Position numbers and translations under genes: made by a program. From Rhyzopertha dominica (Eukaryota > Arthropoda > Insecta > Coleoptera > Bostrichidae), in assembly GCA_025024175.1 (NCBI GenBank), contig QCXZ01000003.1:34620257-34684256 (forward strand): 64,000 nucleotides of DNA, given 5' to 3'. Of this stretch, positions 35,341 to 47,880 are shown one piece after another. Below the pieces are notes generated by a model. That model saw nothing but the letters and a program-made list of their open reading frames with translations. It was not told the origin of the DNA and searched no databases. Position 1 is the stretch's first letter. Each line of letters begins with the position of its first letter.

Positions 35341-36119
35341 TAGGCAGAATCTGTGTTCGTGAGATTGAAGGCGAACTCGACTCTGAATTTGAAAACCACA
35401 CGGAATCCTTGGCATCTTTCAGCTATGCCCTCCGGGCCTTGAACTTGGAACCAAAGCTGCACTTGACGGTTAGAATGCGGTTGCAGTACGGAATAATATT
35501 TTCTTAACTTACTATAATAAGAGACTGCTGTACGGAAATTTTTATATCTGGAAAACATTTAGAAATATCTGGATTTGTGGATGATGGAGCAAATTTGCAA
35601 TCGTCTACCTGCTCATAATGTTGGATCGGGTGATAGTGGTGGGTTAGGTAACAAACTGACGCTATTTTATGTTTCATATTAATATTTAATATGTTTATAT
35701 TATCTTAAGAAACACTTTGGCTACATGCGGTCGTACAGTGCCTTCTTTAAAAGTGGGGGGGGCATACCTATCTTGGCGTTCTTCTCGTGCGTCGATAGGG
35801 CTGAAAAACTGATCAATTTGTGTCTTAATAAAACAAACGTGTTACAAAATTTATTCAAATAAAAGAAGTATTAGTAGATGTTCTTATTTCGTCAGATTTT
35901 GTTGATTCGTTTTAACCCACTATTAGTAATCATGTTTTATTGCTACTGAAGAGTCATGTCTAAATATCCCATTAGCGTTATAAACAAAATTCAGTAATTA
36001 GTGTTCATACTCGAAGGTGATCATTGTGTGGTATAGCAAGGTTTGATTGGTTTTCCTTTTTCTGTCTGCCGATTTCCAAACATCTAACTTTTTCTCATTA
36101 TTAATGCAAATACAGTAAA
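35341..36119. other. no gene recognised
   Basis: Nothing beyond short open frames (for example 35340-35558 minus). Confidence 0.4.
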
Positions 36120-36620
36120 AACCCCTCGCCTTGTTTCGCGTAAACTTCCAAGCGGAAAAATTGCCTCGCCTGCTCCGGGCAAATTAGATTACGGCTTAAC
36201 AAATAAAAATGAAAAAGCCTTTTCGTTGTGCAACCTGAGCATTACACTTAATATTACATTAAACGTTCCGTAATTTTTTAATGCCCGTCGCAGTGCAGAA
36301 CTAATGAGTCGTTTATTGACGAAAATAGAATTGACATTGAATCGTTTTTATAAAATTAATAATTGTTTTTAGCCGGAATAATTACATGCCGCTCGGGTAT
36401 ACGTATCGGAAATGTGGTAATAATTAAATTATTATATAACCCTTTCGTAATAGTGTGTGCAAGTCGTCATATTTCAACAAAATATTAGCGACACTTCAAT
36501 CTTGAGCGAGGTAACGGAGAAGAACAATTAGTGCGTAATTTTTCACGTGTGCGAGACCGAAGTTATAAATCATACACGTACTGTTCAGCCGAGATATTTA
36601 ACGTAGGCGTGGTGGTTCTG
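36120..36620. promoter_or_regulatory. CpG-richer patch with homeodomain-like sites
   Basis: CpG-richer islands (TCGCCTGCTCCGGGC, ATGCCGCTCGGGTATACG) alternate with TAATAATTAAATTATTA-type tracts. No coding signature. The texture resembles conserved noncoding elements near developmental genes, but no conservation data are available to me. Confidence 0.3.
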
Positions 36621-37900
36621 TCAATTAATATGAAGATTTGAATTTAGGACCGGCTTGCTCCTCTTGTTCTGGTTAGGTACTTAAATAAATAAATTTGGCT
36701 TCTGGACGCCTCCGTCTTGAAATGCCATCAGATACAAAGACAACATATGAATAACAGCGTCCCTACCTAATTTAACGATATGATCTGTTGGAAATGTTCG
36801 TCCCGTGAACTACAAAGCGCGCTGAGTTACAGAATGAAGCATTCTCCGAACCATTCGAAAGTGAAGTATAGTTAGCCTCAGTTTTTTAGACATTTTTATT
36901 GCCGATACATAAATGCTGAAATTTAAAACCACATACGCATTCTTTGTTTAATGTGTAGTACCTAATGAATCATTATTTGGGTTGCAATTTACGAAACCAA
37001 TATTAATAAAAATTCCATTCCACAAGCATAATTTTATTTATTCTCTTCAAGATCATTAAGATTAACAGGGTTCTTGGAGAAATTCACGCATAACTTTTAG
37101 TCCAAGCTTGATACAAGAAAAAAACATCTCGTGAATGTCACGTAAAACTGCTCAACTTAAATATTACAGAATTAGAACGTCGAACTGAAAAATTCGTTTG
37201 ATTCTGTGCAAGTTTTAAATCATTAATTCGCGATAATCCTAAGTTAATCCTATGACAAAGTTCTTATATACTAAAGGTTTTTTAGGTGAAAAACATCTTA
37301 AAGTCATTTAGGACTTATTACGAAAAAACGTTATAAAAACTTAAAATTAATTATCCACAATCACATAAGAATCATTGTAGAGTGTCCTAAAAATCATTAA
37401 AGATTCTACTGCTTCCATTTCAACCATTTCTGATTCAATGCAAGCTCACGCGACTTATGTAGAATCATTAGGAGAACCACTAGGTTCATGGTCTTCCACA
37501 ATATACAATTACAGATAAACCTGCTTTTGTAAGCAAAAAAAAGAATGGGAAGTCGAGATCGTAATCATTGAATGACCAACCCTTAAAACTGTTTTTTAAT
37601 AGATGTACATTATTAGAGAAAATTGATAATTCTATACACAAAGTACGTTCTTATCAAACACAACCAACAAATTTAACGCAGTATTGCAATAAAACTAAAA
37701 TCAGTTAATCAAATATTAATCCGCTTTGTATATTGTGCAAAAACAGTTTTTTTGAATTGTTTAAAACAATATATAATATCAAAGGTATCATTTACACACA
37801 CATCCAATGAATACTATAACATCGCATCAGTTCCATTCAATTCACATCAAGACTTAACAGACAACACATCAGCTATTTCCTTGGACCTATAAACTCTAAT
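36621..37900. other. no gene recognised
   Basis: AT-rich spacer, nothing identifiable on either strand. Confidence 0.4.
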
Positions 37901-37902
37901 TA

Positions 37903-38739
37903 CTTCCACATCCAACGGATGGGAAGTACTGTATCGCGAAAAAATTCTTCAAAAATTTTTATTTGCTCAATCGCTTTAAAATGGTCGAAAACGCAAAAAA
38001 CAAAATTTGAGCAAAAACAAATTTCTTATCTGTGTGTCTGTGGTATTGTTTCGAAAGACTTAATATATAAACTTGAATTTTGGTACACGTATAAATCTCA
38101 ACCACCCAAAGCGAAAGGGTAAGTAGGGTATCGGGAAGGGGCGAAATTGGGGGGTAACTACCCTTTTTGCAAATTTTTATTTTTTTATATTTTTTTCGTT
38201 TTAGTATGTCATTAGTAGAATAACTGCGAGTATTATTAGCTCTTATAAATTTTCGGTACAGCAAACTGTTTAGAAGATATTAGCAAAATAGCGTCACTTA
38301 AATAAAACTGTTTTTCTTAAATATCTCCGAATATATTTAATATATTCAAAAAATGAAAATGCCATCAGATACGAAATTAAATTTCTCACAAAAAGTGTCT
38401 TAGAAAATTTATTCAAAATTTTGACATTTTCGAAATATTTCCAAAAAAGCTATTTTGGACCCTGCTCGTACGATTTTTTTTTAAATTTTGGTATTATATA
38501 GAAAATTAAATTTCTGACCTGAAGCGCTCTTGTATTTTTTTTTGTTAAGTTAATAATTTTCGAGTTATTTGGAAAGAGATTTTTAAAATGTATATATTTT
38601 TGCTAATGTCACGAGGACTGTTTGTGTTAGAAAAAATGTGTAGAGAGAAAAAATGCTCAAAAACTGATTACTAATCGTATAGTATAGTATAGTATAAAAA
38701 TAAAAACGTAAATGTCATTTTGACAATTGGATGTGGAAG
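37903..38739. mobile_element. TA-flanked non-autonomous DNA transposon (837 bp)
   Basis: Perfect 13-bp terminal inverted repeats, CTTCCACATCCAA (37903-37915) and TTGGATGTGGAAG (38727-38739), are flanked by TA on both sides (37901-37902 and 38740-38741). TA duplication is the hallmark of the Tc1/mariner superfamily. The interior is AT-rich and noncoding, with a pentanucleotide run (TATAG)n at 38682-38697. It lies only a dozen bases left of the BEL/Pao relic. Confidence 0.82.
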
Positions 38740-38751
38740 TATTGATCCAAT

Positions 38752-39180
38752 TTGCAGCGGTTTTTTTAATTGCAACAGCGTATCAGGGCTTTTCAGCGTT
38801 CATACATGNCCACTTCTTTATGCAATCGTAATGGTCTTGACGTTAGAATTTTGAAAGATCCCATTTCAAGTACTGGCATATTACTCCGGCCTGGTGGGTT
38901 CAAAGACAGCAACTGCAACCGTCAAATCACATTGTACAGCTTTCACCACCAGTATAAATTTCATCCTTCTAGATAACATGAGAAATAAACTTTCAGGCAG
39001 TTACATTGATAAAAGTTTGTTGCCATTATCTAAAAACATTCAGTTAGCTAATCTAAATTTTGACAAAGACATTAAATTTGATCTACTACTTGAAGTGTAA
39101 GTTTTCTGGCAAGTCGTGTCTGTAATACAATTTGGTTTAATTGTTTCAGGAAAATTATACCAAAGTACATTTTATAAGAA
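38752..39180 (+). pseudogene. BEL/Pao retrotransposon protease-region fossil
   Basis: Plus-strand frames give TSLCNRNGLDVRILKDPISS at 38813-38872, SGLVGSKTATATVK at about 38880-38925, and KLSGSYIDKSLLPLSKNIQL at 38988-39047. After that come ANLNFDKDIKFDLLLEV and, past a stop, VFWQVVSVIQFGLIVSGKLY. This is the retropepsin-like DUF1758 domain of BEL/Pao Pol, whose pattern is LADPxFxxxxxIDLLLGADxFW. The Gly-Ala-Asp turn is mutated to Glu-Val-stop, and the frame is disrupted upstream at an ambiguous base. The catalytic DSG motif is not visible and no LTRs were found. The 5' part may have been displaced by the TA-flanked element next door. Confidence 0.78.
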
Positions 39181-40113
39181 TTCAGATATTGTGTATTAAG
39201 CGTTATTAATGTTTCTCATCAAATAAAAAAATTCTAGGAAAATAAAAACCGTTTTCGGACGATGAGGAATCACTGTGAACTTAATTTTATTAAAACGACT
39301 AAAAGGAATGCACACGGTCGATTCATTGTCACAATGCTTCAAATTCAGATCCTAGCATTTTAAAAAACTCAAAACTGAATGCACTAAAACAACTCATGTC
39401 ATTATGAATACGGCTGCTTTCAAATAAGAAGTGGTATACATATTTCATGCAAGAATAGGGAGATTTAGGCATTGTGACGATCAATTGTCCGTCCGCTTTT
39501 TATTTGGTAGTTTTAACAAAATTAGTAAATAATTAATTATTATTATCGAAGATAAATAAAACCATTTTAGGATGATATAGTCAGCATTATTACTACGTTA
39601 TTGTTGATGACTTCGTAGATTTCAAAAAAATATTAATTTAACAGTTTCGATTTTTTCCAGCTTTCCTTGAGGATCGAAAACTATAATATTGTTTTCATAC
39701 CAACTGTTCATTTTTTCGATGCTGCAAGCAATTTCTAATTCTAAAAACATTGCAAGCCCGGAAAAGATATCCATGGCAGTTGTTTAAATTATAACAGTTT
39801 GTAGCTGTAATGTGTAGTGTAGTTTCTACATCAAATAAACTACAGTTCAAACTTACGTAAACAAAACAGTTATAATAAAATAATAAAACACACATGTTAT
39901 ACCGGGTGGTCACCTTCACTGTATACTTACAGTGACCTATTCTGAAAAATATACATATTATGAGTACGTGTACATAAGATGAAATTACAGCTTCTCACTA
40001 GTATAGAATTTCAAAATCACTAGTGGTAACCTGTCGGTTAAATTTGTTGTGGGGTAGGAATTGCTTGTCATGATCATTTTAAATATTTTAAGTTTATGTA
40101 GGTAAAAGCTATC
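39181..40113. other. no gene recognised
   Basis: AT-rich, no signature. TACCGGGTGGTCACCTTCA at 39900-39918 has an element-end look, but no partner was found. Confidence 0.4.
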
Positions 40114-40121
40114 ACCTATAG

Positions 40122-40792
40122 CAAAGGTCCCCATACTTTTTTGTCGCTTAGACGCCTTGATGCGTTTTCAGTTTTGGGTAGATCCCTCCTTAGCTAATAT
40201 TGAATTTTGAATTCATAAACTTCAGATGAGTTTTTTATAGCTGATATAGTGCTACTCACTTTGAAAGAATTAAATGTCTATCTGTAGTGAATCTGACACT
40301 TAAATAACAAATTTGTAACATTTGGCATTAATTTAGTTAGGTTTAATCTCAAATCTCGTCGGTTAGTGTGCTTTTTTGCAGGCAGTTTGGCAACCATGCT
40401 GAAACTTTTTTTACTAGGTAAGAGGACGAAAATGCAATTAAAGATTTTCTCTCAATATTCCACACTACGGGATAAGTGCGACCGATAAGTAGATCTTTTT
40501 GAATCCGGAATGGCTGATATCGGTTTCAAAACTGTACCTTAAGTTCTTTGTTCGTACTTATTCCGATCAGTTCTTCTTGTATATCACATCTGCTTCTTCA
40601 ATGTCACACCATTTGGATTTATTATCCACTGTAGTAGTGGTTAAAAAATCACGACCTGCTTAGATGAGATCCTTTTTCCTGTGCCCACATTAGCATCTCA
40701 CAGACCGCCAATTTCTTTTTTTCGTTGAGATGGACTTCTTGCAGGTCATCGTCCACCCCTGGGGTCGGTATAGACCACTTTGGGAATCAATG
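40122..40792. mobile_element. hAT-type element remnant (671 bp)
   Basis: The left end CAAAGGTCCCCATACTTTTT and the right end, on the opposite strand, CATTGATTCCCAAAGTGGTC both follow the hAT pattern CAxxGxTxCCCAAAxTxxxT. The flanks ACCTATAG (40114-40121) and ACCTATAA (40793-40800) agree in 7 of 8 bases, fitting the 8-bp target duplication of hAT transposition. No transposase frame is readable inside, so it is either a decayed autonomous copy or a non-autonomous derivative. Confidence 0.82.
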
Positions 40793-40800
40793 ACCTATAA

Positions 40801-41399
40801 CTTCATTAAAGGACAATACTTACTTATTAAGTGATGCCGTTGATGCTTATATTTAATCATTTATTGATTGTTCTGTTCAATATTATAACTTTGTGTTTAC
40901 TTTTTCACCCATAAAATGCTTCTTCAAAATCTTCTGAAAACTACCTACACTCTGCACTAAATATTTTGCTGGGTGGTGATTTATTTACATATTGATGAGT
41001 AATTGTTTGAAGATGGAGTAATTGTGAAGCAAAATTTCCATAAAATACAGATTACGAATAATTGCTTTATATGGGTTGAGTTCTTTATTAGGTACCTATT
41101 TGTGACAGACAATTAAACGGCAGAACAACAAACGTAAAAAAGAACTGAAATTGTTACTCCTACCGTAAAAAACATATTTAATAATTGTCAGAAACTGTAC
41201 CGGTACTAATTTATAAAGACAAATTAATAACGTGATCAACTGATAAATCTTACGAAGTCCTTAGTTCACTTGATACATTTGGGGCCGGATTTACGCATAG
41301 GCTACGTGTAGCCTACTAATCTGCACAACTTCATTTTACGGTAAAAAAAATTGTCATACATTATGGCCTGCTCCACTGGTCAGCCTAGAAGTCCTAAAT
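40801..41399. other. no gene; possible hAT end
   Basis: GGGGCCGGATTTACGCATAG at 41281-41300 looks like a piece of a common DNA-transposon end. No partner was found. Confidence 0.3.
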
Positions 41400-41790
41400 A
41401 CAACCCTCGAAACATATGCCAAGCTTTTTATTTGCCGGCGGTCTTTAATTACTAGATCAGGATCTGTTTCATGAAATAACTGAACATGTTACGGATAAAA
41501 TTTGTTTTCATGCAGTATTCTTCACATAAAAGTTGGGCATGCTTGTAATTCACGAATTATTTCCCTGCGGCTAAAATGAGGATCTTGGACAACATCAGCA
41601 GCTACTAGGACCTGGTTTTCTTCATGTATCTAATATTTTATGCGTTCTTTGGTGTTGTATTTTACACTACCAGTTCCATCATATTTCTTTTTCAAATTAG
41701 AGGATGTTCGCGGTCAGGAAAGCTTGGAGCATACATTCTTGAAGCAAGTAATGCTATCCATTCTGCGTTACCCGAGAAATAAACCCATGT
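41400..41790 (-). pseudogene. DUF4817-type transposase N-terminal fossil
   Basis: On the minus strand one can read KKKYDGTGSVKYNTKERIK, then NQVLVAADVVQDPHFSRREI, and IRELQACPTF, followed by ILHENKFYP and HVQLFHETDPD. This follows the helix-turn-helix leader of DUF4817 transposases (FxxTGSV, then a pattern like VLAAVxExPxxSxRqLaxexgxS, xxxilkxxkfhPYhvqlxqeL). Stops interrupt it and the catalytic domain is not legible below 41400. It is a relative of the element at 50716-52710. Confidence 0.75.
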
Positions 41791-42599
41791 CACTTAATTG
41801 TTCTTGCCGATACTTTTTCTAATATTTATTCTAATTTCAGACCAGAATCACTAATTCACAAGTTAAGACGCCATTGAAATAAATACATTTTTGAGACAAG
41901 AGAAAGAAAAATCGCCAAACGTCATTTTCGTTGAATGCGAAAACACGTGATTGTTTGGAATAAAATATTTTCGTTTTACTATTTGGTACAACTTTCATTC
42001 TACATATATTTATTTGGGTTCAACTACGCTTCATTATAGACTGATCTCCGCTTAATATCCTTATTTTTGTACATTATGAGCATTTTTCTAAGCAGCTAGT
42101 TATCCTACCCTATTATGATGGGCTTCCGCATTTATTCGTCTCTTTTCTAGCAAGAGAGAGCCGGCAATGCCACGTAAGTTGAGCTGCATGTTTATCAAGA
42201 TACAGATTTTGGGGTTAGGTCAATCTTCTGGGCATTATTACTAAGCAATCCAAGCACTAGAAGCTAATGTGCACAGGGAGGAAACATACAACGTATTGAT
42301 GTATCATTAATCGACGCAAGACAAATAAATAAACTTACATTTTACCACCATTTAATCTGATTTTTATTATGTACCTCGCATTTCAGATGATCATAACTAT
42401 TTTTTAAGGAACTACAGTGTAAGAGGATACATTGCTTCAATCAAACTTTTTGTTTAACTCCACCATGCTGTGAACGGTACTGGACCGGATAAAAAGAGAT
42501 TCAATTTTATGTATGCAAAATAGATGCTCTAATGGTTGTTTCATTTAAAGGAAAATTTCCCAGTGTCACAAAAATATAATAAATGCGTCCAACAGCGCA
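41791..42599. other. no gene recognised
   Basis: No coding or repeat signature. Confidence 0.4.
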
Positions 42600-42780
42600 A
42601 AAAAAACGCGACGCGGGGCAACCCACTCTAACGGGATGCGATGATCAGTTTAATTCGAGATGCTAATGCAACAGTAAATTGTCCATGGAGCGCTTTGTCG
42701 CGCGGCGTATTTATTATAATTAACAAAAACGGTACACCGTTAATAAAAGGTGTGTGAAACATGAACCAGGTCACATTTAC
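42600..42780. promoter_or_regulatory. CpG-richer patch with POU-like site
   Basis: CGCGACGCGGGGCAACCC, then GAGATGCTAATGCAACAG (a POU/octamer-like ATGCTAAT) and TTGTCGCGCGGCG sit in AT-rich surroundings. Regulatory role is inference. Confidence 0.28.
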
Positions 42781-43258
42781 TAAGCGACAGATATTTCTAA
42801 AACACAGTTGCGACACCGAATTGGTTAATCATGTGGCAGCCAAAAAAAGGATAAACGTTAATCCTTTGTTAGATTCATTTTTGAATACGTACAGTCTGAC
42901 GGAAAATTTTCAGACTTTCAATAATACCCATATATTTTTTTATTTATGTAAAATAAAAAAACGACTGCATCATGTTAGAGTTAATTGCATATTTCTTCCG
43001 TTTTCACGGAAACGCTTACGGTTTGCAAACTTCAAATTCGTCTCTTTCCTAGAATGTTTCACCTTATACGCTGAAGGCACAATATGTTGTACAAGCAATA
43101 TGCTTTGTAGAATGAGTGGTACCAATTTTCTTAATTCTGTGCATTCTGGGCGATTTGAAAGTACCCGTTGTATTGTTTGTATTATTGTATTATTTGTTCA
43201 TTTTACTAATTCTGAATTTTGTGTTTTTGTGACGGTCGCTATAATGAAATGTGTTTAG
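42761..43258 (+). CDS. unrecognised 165-codon open frame
   Basis: This is the longest uninterrupted frame in the window outside the LINE. The predicted product is Phe-, Cys- and Asn-rich with a hydrophobic C-terminal third (runs such as IVCIIVLFVHF) and no motif I recognise. No splice sites, Kozak context or neighbouring exons support it. A frame of this length can occur by chance in 64 kb read six ways, so I list it only because of its length and consider noncoding more likely. Confidence 0.15.
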   Translation: MNQVTFTKRQIFLKHSCDTELVNHVAAKKRINVNPLLDSFLNTYSLTENFQTFNNTHIFFYLCKIKKRLHHVRVNCIFLPFSRKRLRFANFKFVSFLECFTLYAEGTICCTSNMLCRMSGTNFLNSVHSGRFESTRCIVCIIVLFVHFTNSEFCVFVTVAIMKCV

Positions 43259-45889
43259 AATTTCCTGTAGAATCTAGAAACGGCATATATCGACTTTCTG
43301 TAATCGTTAGGTGTTGAACTAAAAAAAATAATTAAAGGAAATTAAATCGTATCCATGCAAATGTAGAAAGATGTCTAGGTATTAAAAACAAATTAAAAAA
43401 TTTTAAGGTTTTGAATATGGGGAATACTACGTGCCCACAAACTGTGATTATTGTTTACAAATACTTACAATTAACGTACTAATTACACAAACAAATTAGT
43501 TGGGTTGAACAAAGTTGACGGAATAAATTCCGCGACGTCCACAATGATTTCTTAAAAAAAATATCTACTTTGACTGTCCGGTATTTGAAGATCCTCCTTA
43601 ACCTGAAATTTTTAGTATAAGTTAATTGCAAACGTGAATCTCATTTGATGTGTTGGCGTTGCCTTTGGGCTGCAATCTTCTGTAGTAAGTCAGCATGGTA
43701 GTGTAAGCATCTGTCATTTGTCGTAGGATATACTGAATTACCACTTAGCTGCAAACTCTGAGTCCTTTCCACCTGACATACATTTAGCTGGTTAATTAAA
43801 TATTGTAAATGAAGTAAAATTTATAGACAATCGTATTTCACAATTTTTATCCAGAATTCATATTTGACCATAGATAAGAGAGTTAGTTGTAGTTGCTTGT
43901 ATTTGACTAATGCAAATGACATTCAATAAATCGTTGTCAAACGGTTTCCAAGCTTATCTTGGTCAGGAATCATAACACGATTTATACTTTATTCAGCTCT
44001 TCTAATGTTTTCCTATAGGGATTGTTTAACTATGCATGATTCTGTTATGTGGAATACACAGAATCGGTCACATATTTGTATTTGGCGGTAACTCCAATCT
44101 TCTTCGTTCCAAATTTCTAAAAGAAACAAAAAACTTTCAAAAGAATCTTTTATTTCGAGCAAAAATCCAGCCAAACTACGAGTTAAGTCTATTTAACATA
44201 AGTTTTAGGAATCCAGTAGCATTATGAGCACGAATTAAAACCCGGTGTGCTGTTAAAATGCCAGTATACAAAAGCCTTTTGAAATCCGATTAAATATTTT
44301 TCAGTTTATTTAAATGAGGCTAAATTTGGTTAAAATATTAAATGGTGGGTTAATTTTAGGGAGCAGTTAATTGACGGACTGCGGAGGTTGGCTTAACTTA
44401 AAAAAAATAATAGCTAAACCAAAAATGTGATAATCAAATAAACCCAAAGGCTCAGTCTAAAAAAAACGGTATATTATATGCTGTGCTCATAATAAAGCAT
44501 GTTTTGCATAATATTCTGCAAGTACCTAATTCTGATTTTAAATAGTATTCATAATGTGTACAATATCGTCGTCAACATTGAGGTGTAATATGCTATAATT
44601 TTACTGATGTGTTGCAATGTCTGGTTATTATCTAGCAATTATATAATCAACTCAAAAGCATTATTTTCGATTTATACCCCGGTCATTATTTTAGCCAGAG
44701 AGCAAGAAGAAGTACTCAAATTTGATTTATTTAAAATATCAGATTAAAGCGATCACGGTTTTTAATCCAAAATTTGCTAATGTCCAAGTTTAATGGAGTA
44801 TTATCGATGTGCTCATATTAATTTTCAAATGATGACATTAGGCGCTTTAAGCATTTAAACTATGCATATCTGATGAAGCTAAAAACATAAATTATTTTTA
44901 TGTCAGATAAAAATTGCCGCGGAGGTTCAATCGAAGTATAACTTACATTGCCATAATAAGATTAATTGATCATAAGGAATATCTACATTTGTAATAATTT
45001 ATATTGCTCACTCCTAATCCCTGCATATTTCAGTAGTCAAGTATATTCCGTAAAATTTCTTAACATACGTTTTTGGCGATATCGAGCCTTATCTTGCATT
45101 TCCAAGACACAAGCAAGATGAATATAATACATGAAAGGATTTTAGCAGCTTGAGAACAACAACAAATGGTGGATTTAAAATTATGCAGAAATTTGAGTAA
45201 AATTAAATGTGCGAGTAAAAATTGTTAGAGATAAAACGACCATTAATTTAACGCTGATTGGGGTGTTTGGCCAGCTGACGCATAATGCTGGGGCTTATAA
45301 CTTGTATTTTTAAGTTTCACTAAGATTAACTAAACTAGCAGCTTAAATCATTACAGTCTTAGGTTTTGTTTCACGACCAGGTTGTTTCTTCATTCTGAGT
45401 TTTGATATTTTTTTTATCTTTACTAGCTACCTGTTCACTCCTAACTTAAATTTCTAAAGCTTCTAGTGTGGAAAGTTAACTAAACTAAAAGCGCATCGGT
45501 TAATTCATTAGTCTTTGATATGTGCGAGTTCCAAATCATAAAACGTGGCCCAACTAGTAGATGCTTAAGGCGAAATTCATCTTTCTTTAGTACTACGTTT
45601 GACATTACTATACGTTATGTGGATCACGGATCTTTATTCTTCCAAATAAAATGTATCAACTCATCTTTCGTTAAACGTGATAGAGATGTAACTGAATGCA
45701 CTAGATATTACCTAACTGAGATCATCAATAATTGAATTAGCAATAAACGAGCTTTGTATGATCAGTGTATATAAAAACATAAAAATTTGGGTCTTCACAA
45801 AAGATATTTTAAGTTACGTTGCAAAAAATCAACCAAAATTGTTCATGGAATAAATACTTCGTTAATTACTTAGGTACATAATCCGATAA
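43259..45889. other. no gene recognised
   Basis: AT-rich. Short frames at 44036-44227 and 45520-45735 match nothing. Confidence 0.4.
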
Positions 45890-46930
45890 AGGCACACTTT
45901 TATTTATGTTTAATTATTCACTAACGGAAATTCCTGCTTTGTCCACCTTAGACCAAAATCTGGGTACGCCCATGCCATTGGGTAACCCAGTGTAAGTAAG
46001 TGTAGTTAATCTACTGAGAGAAATGTATAAAAAAGTTGGAAATTCTACCAATTTTTTATAAAGAGACTTATGGGTGACATTATCACAGCCGTACTAGGGA
46101 AGAAACAGAAAAAATACTACACATTTTCAATTACTATTATCTGAAACTAAAGTTTACATATAAAAAAAGCAAATAATAATGCGACAATAAACATCGTGAT
46201 CCTGACTATAAAAAGAAGAAATGAGGAGAACGTAACCACTGCTTGGTACCAAAAGGAAACAGCCTCAGAATGGTTACATGAACTGCTACTACTACAACTC
46301 CGTCTATCCCAAAGTGCAAAAGAAAGCAGTAATGTCTGCCATAGTGTACAGAGCTTTTAAGATTACTCATGCGGATGAAAGAAAAGAACATGTTAAGAAG
46401 GTAAGGACTATTTTGCTTAGATCTGTTTTACCCAAGCACACTAGTTGACTCAAGGAAAGAAGATATTTAATTTGTAATAGATAAAAAGAGAAAATGGAGC
46501 ACCACTAAATAAAGAAGAAGAGAAAGAAGAAAGGAGAAATAAAAGTCAGCAGCATCTTAAACAGACATTACAGAAGCTAATAATATGAAAAACTCCTTTC
46601 GAACAGAATAACGAGATGTAGCTGTAACATAGTATGCAACGGATGTGAAAAGTCGTAGGTTTATTGGACATATTAAGCAAACCCTGGTGAATTTATGCTC
46701 ACAAAAGAAGTATACAGAAGCGGCACTAACAAAACATACTTTGGAAACAAGATATGGTTTCAGCTTCAAAAACCCAAGATAATTCACGGGGAAGCTTAGC
46801 CAATCCCTGGACTGCTAGCATAAATGATCTGCATAAGTAAAAATAAACAAAAGGGAGCGAATCGAATAGCTGGCACTAGTGAGTTAAATGTTGCCAATAT
46901 AAATAGTAAGATGAAAGTAAGTGGGCAGAC
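45890..46930 (+). pseudogene. Penelope-like element fossil: RT plus GIY-YIG endonuclease
   Basis: Ordered Penelope motifs are readable across frames. MPLGNPV (family: GxPMGSPLS) is at about 45973-45992. FIKRLMGDIITAVLGKKQ, where the catalytic YVDD has decayed to LMGD, is at 46050-46103. ILTIKRRNEENVTTAWYQKE (family: FLDxxIxR then TxxYxKpT) is at about 46198-46258. KAVMSAIVYRAFKITHADER (family: VxxLvdRAxxis) is at about 46325-46385. The linker is followed by a GIY-YIG domain: IVCNGCEKS at 46630-46657, FIGHIKQTL at 46659-46685, and AALTKHTLETRYGFSF at about 46720-46770. A C-terminal tail (MICISKNKQ, ELNVANINSKM) ends near 46920. This endonuclease and RT pairing is specific to Penelope-like retroelements. 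Several frameshifts and stops make it dead. Confidence 0.86.
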
Positions 46931-47880
46931 ATCCTGGATGTCACGGGCATAACCTAAAAGATTGATGTATTAAACATATAAGGTGTAAAGGTGCCGAATA
47001 ATATTTTTAATATCTTTAATTTTGTGTAAAATTTGCTAGGAAAGATAAATCTTATGTTAATTGATCTTGTACTGATGTGCCATCTCTTAGAATAGCCCAA
47101 GAAACCCCGCCAAAAATAAAGGGCGAAACATTGCAATAAAGCAACGAAGTAAATAATGTATCAATTTATTTGACTGATATAAGGGCCTAATTGCCAAAAA
47201 TCCCTCCTAAAAATTAAAAGATAAGCATACTACAAGGGGCTCGAAGCAAATTAGCACAGCGTAGATATTAAACGTGCAATATTATAAAATAAAATAGTAA
47301 TGTAACGGATACTGTTCATGATATAGGTGCTTGCCAACGAGTAAAGGCATGCTCGATTAGACATATACGCCCTACTCCGCCCCTGAAGCAACACCCAAAA
47401 ATTCCTCTGATTGCGCATTCCGCTTTAATGATGGCACATTTAAACAAAAAGAGCAGCAAACGTGTGATATGTGGTCGGTTCAGAATGTGGTCCTTATATG
47501 AACAATCCGACCGACGGCTGTCACTCAAATGACAATCACATTCGTCACCCCAAGACGTTACACCACCGACTACCCAGCCGTACTGAATACATTATTTACC
47601 CATCTTACTCTGGCTTGTCAAAGTTCCACTTTAAAATAGTTGGCAAAAGCTTTTAAAATTCAAAATGGATGGTCTCCGAGAAACACATCGGGAGTCGAGG
47701 GACCAGGGAAGCCTTTTTGTGTATTATTACTATGCAGTGGCGTTACACTATATTTGAAACAAACGAACTAAGGAACATTTATAATAAAATAGTGAACTGA
47801 ACCATCTATGTAGAGTTTTGATATAATATAGACTATGCAAATATCGAAGTCTTCTCCACTTTATTTAATAAATATTAATG
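46931..47880. other. no gene recognised
   Basis: May include the 3' untranslated end of the Penelope relic. No other signature was found. Frames at 47316-47528 and 47471-47656 overlap on opposite strands and match nothing. Confidence 0.35.

Noticed and set aside
39695..39919. Minus-strand Cys/Tyr-rich frame as a secreted peptide
   Set aside because: No signal peptide followed by a cysteine pattern. Composition is explained by AT-rich DNA.
42761..43258. Longest non-LINE open frame as a host gene
   Set aside because: Listed only at very low confidence. No known domain, no splice or initiation context, and length within what chance can give in AT-rich DNA.
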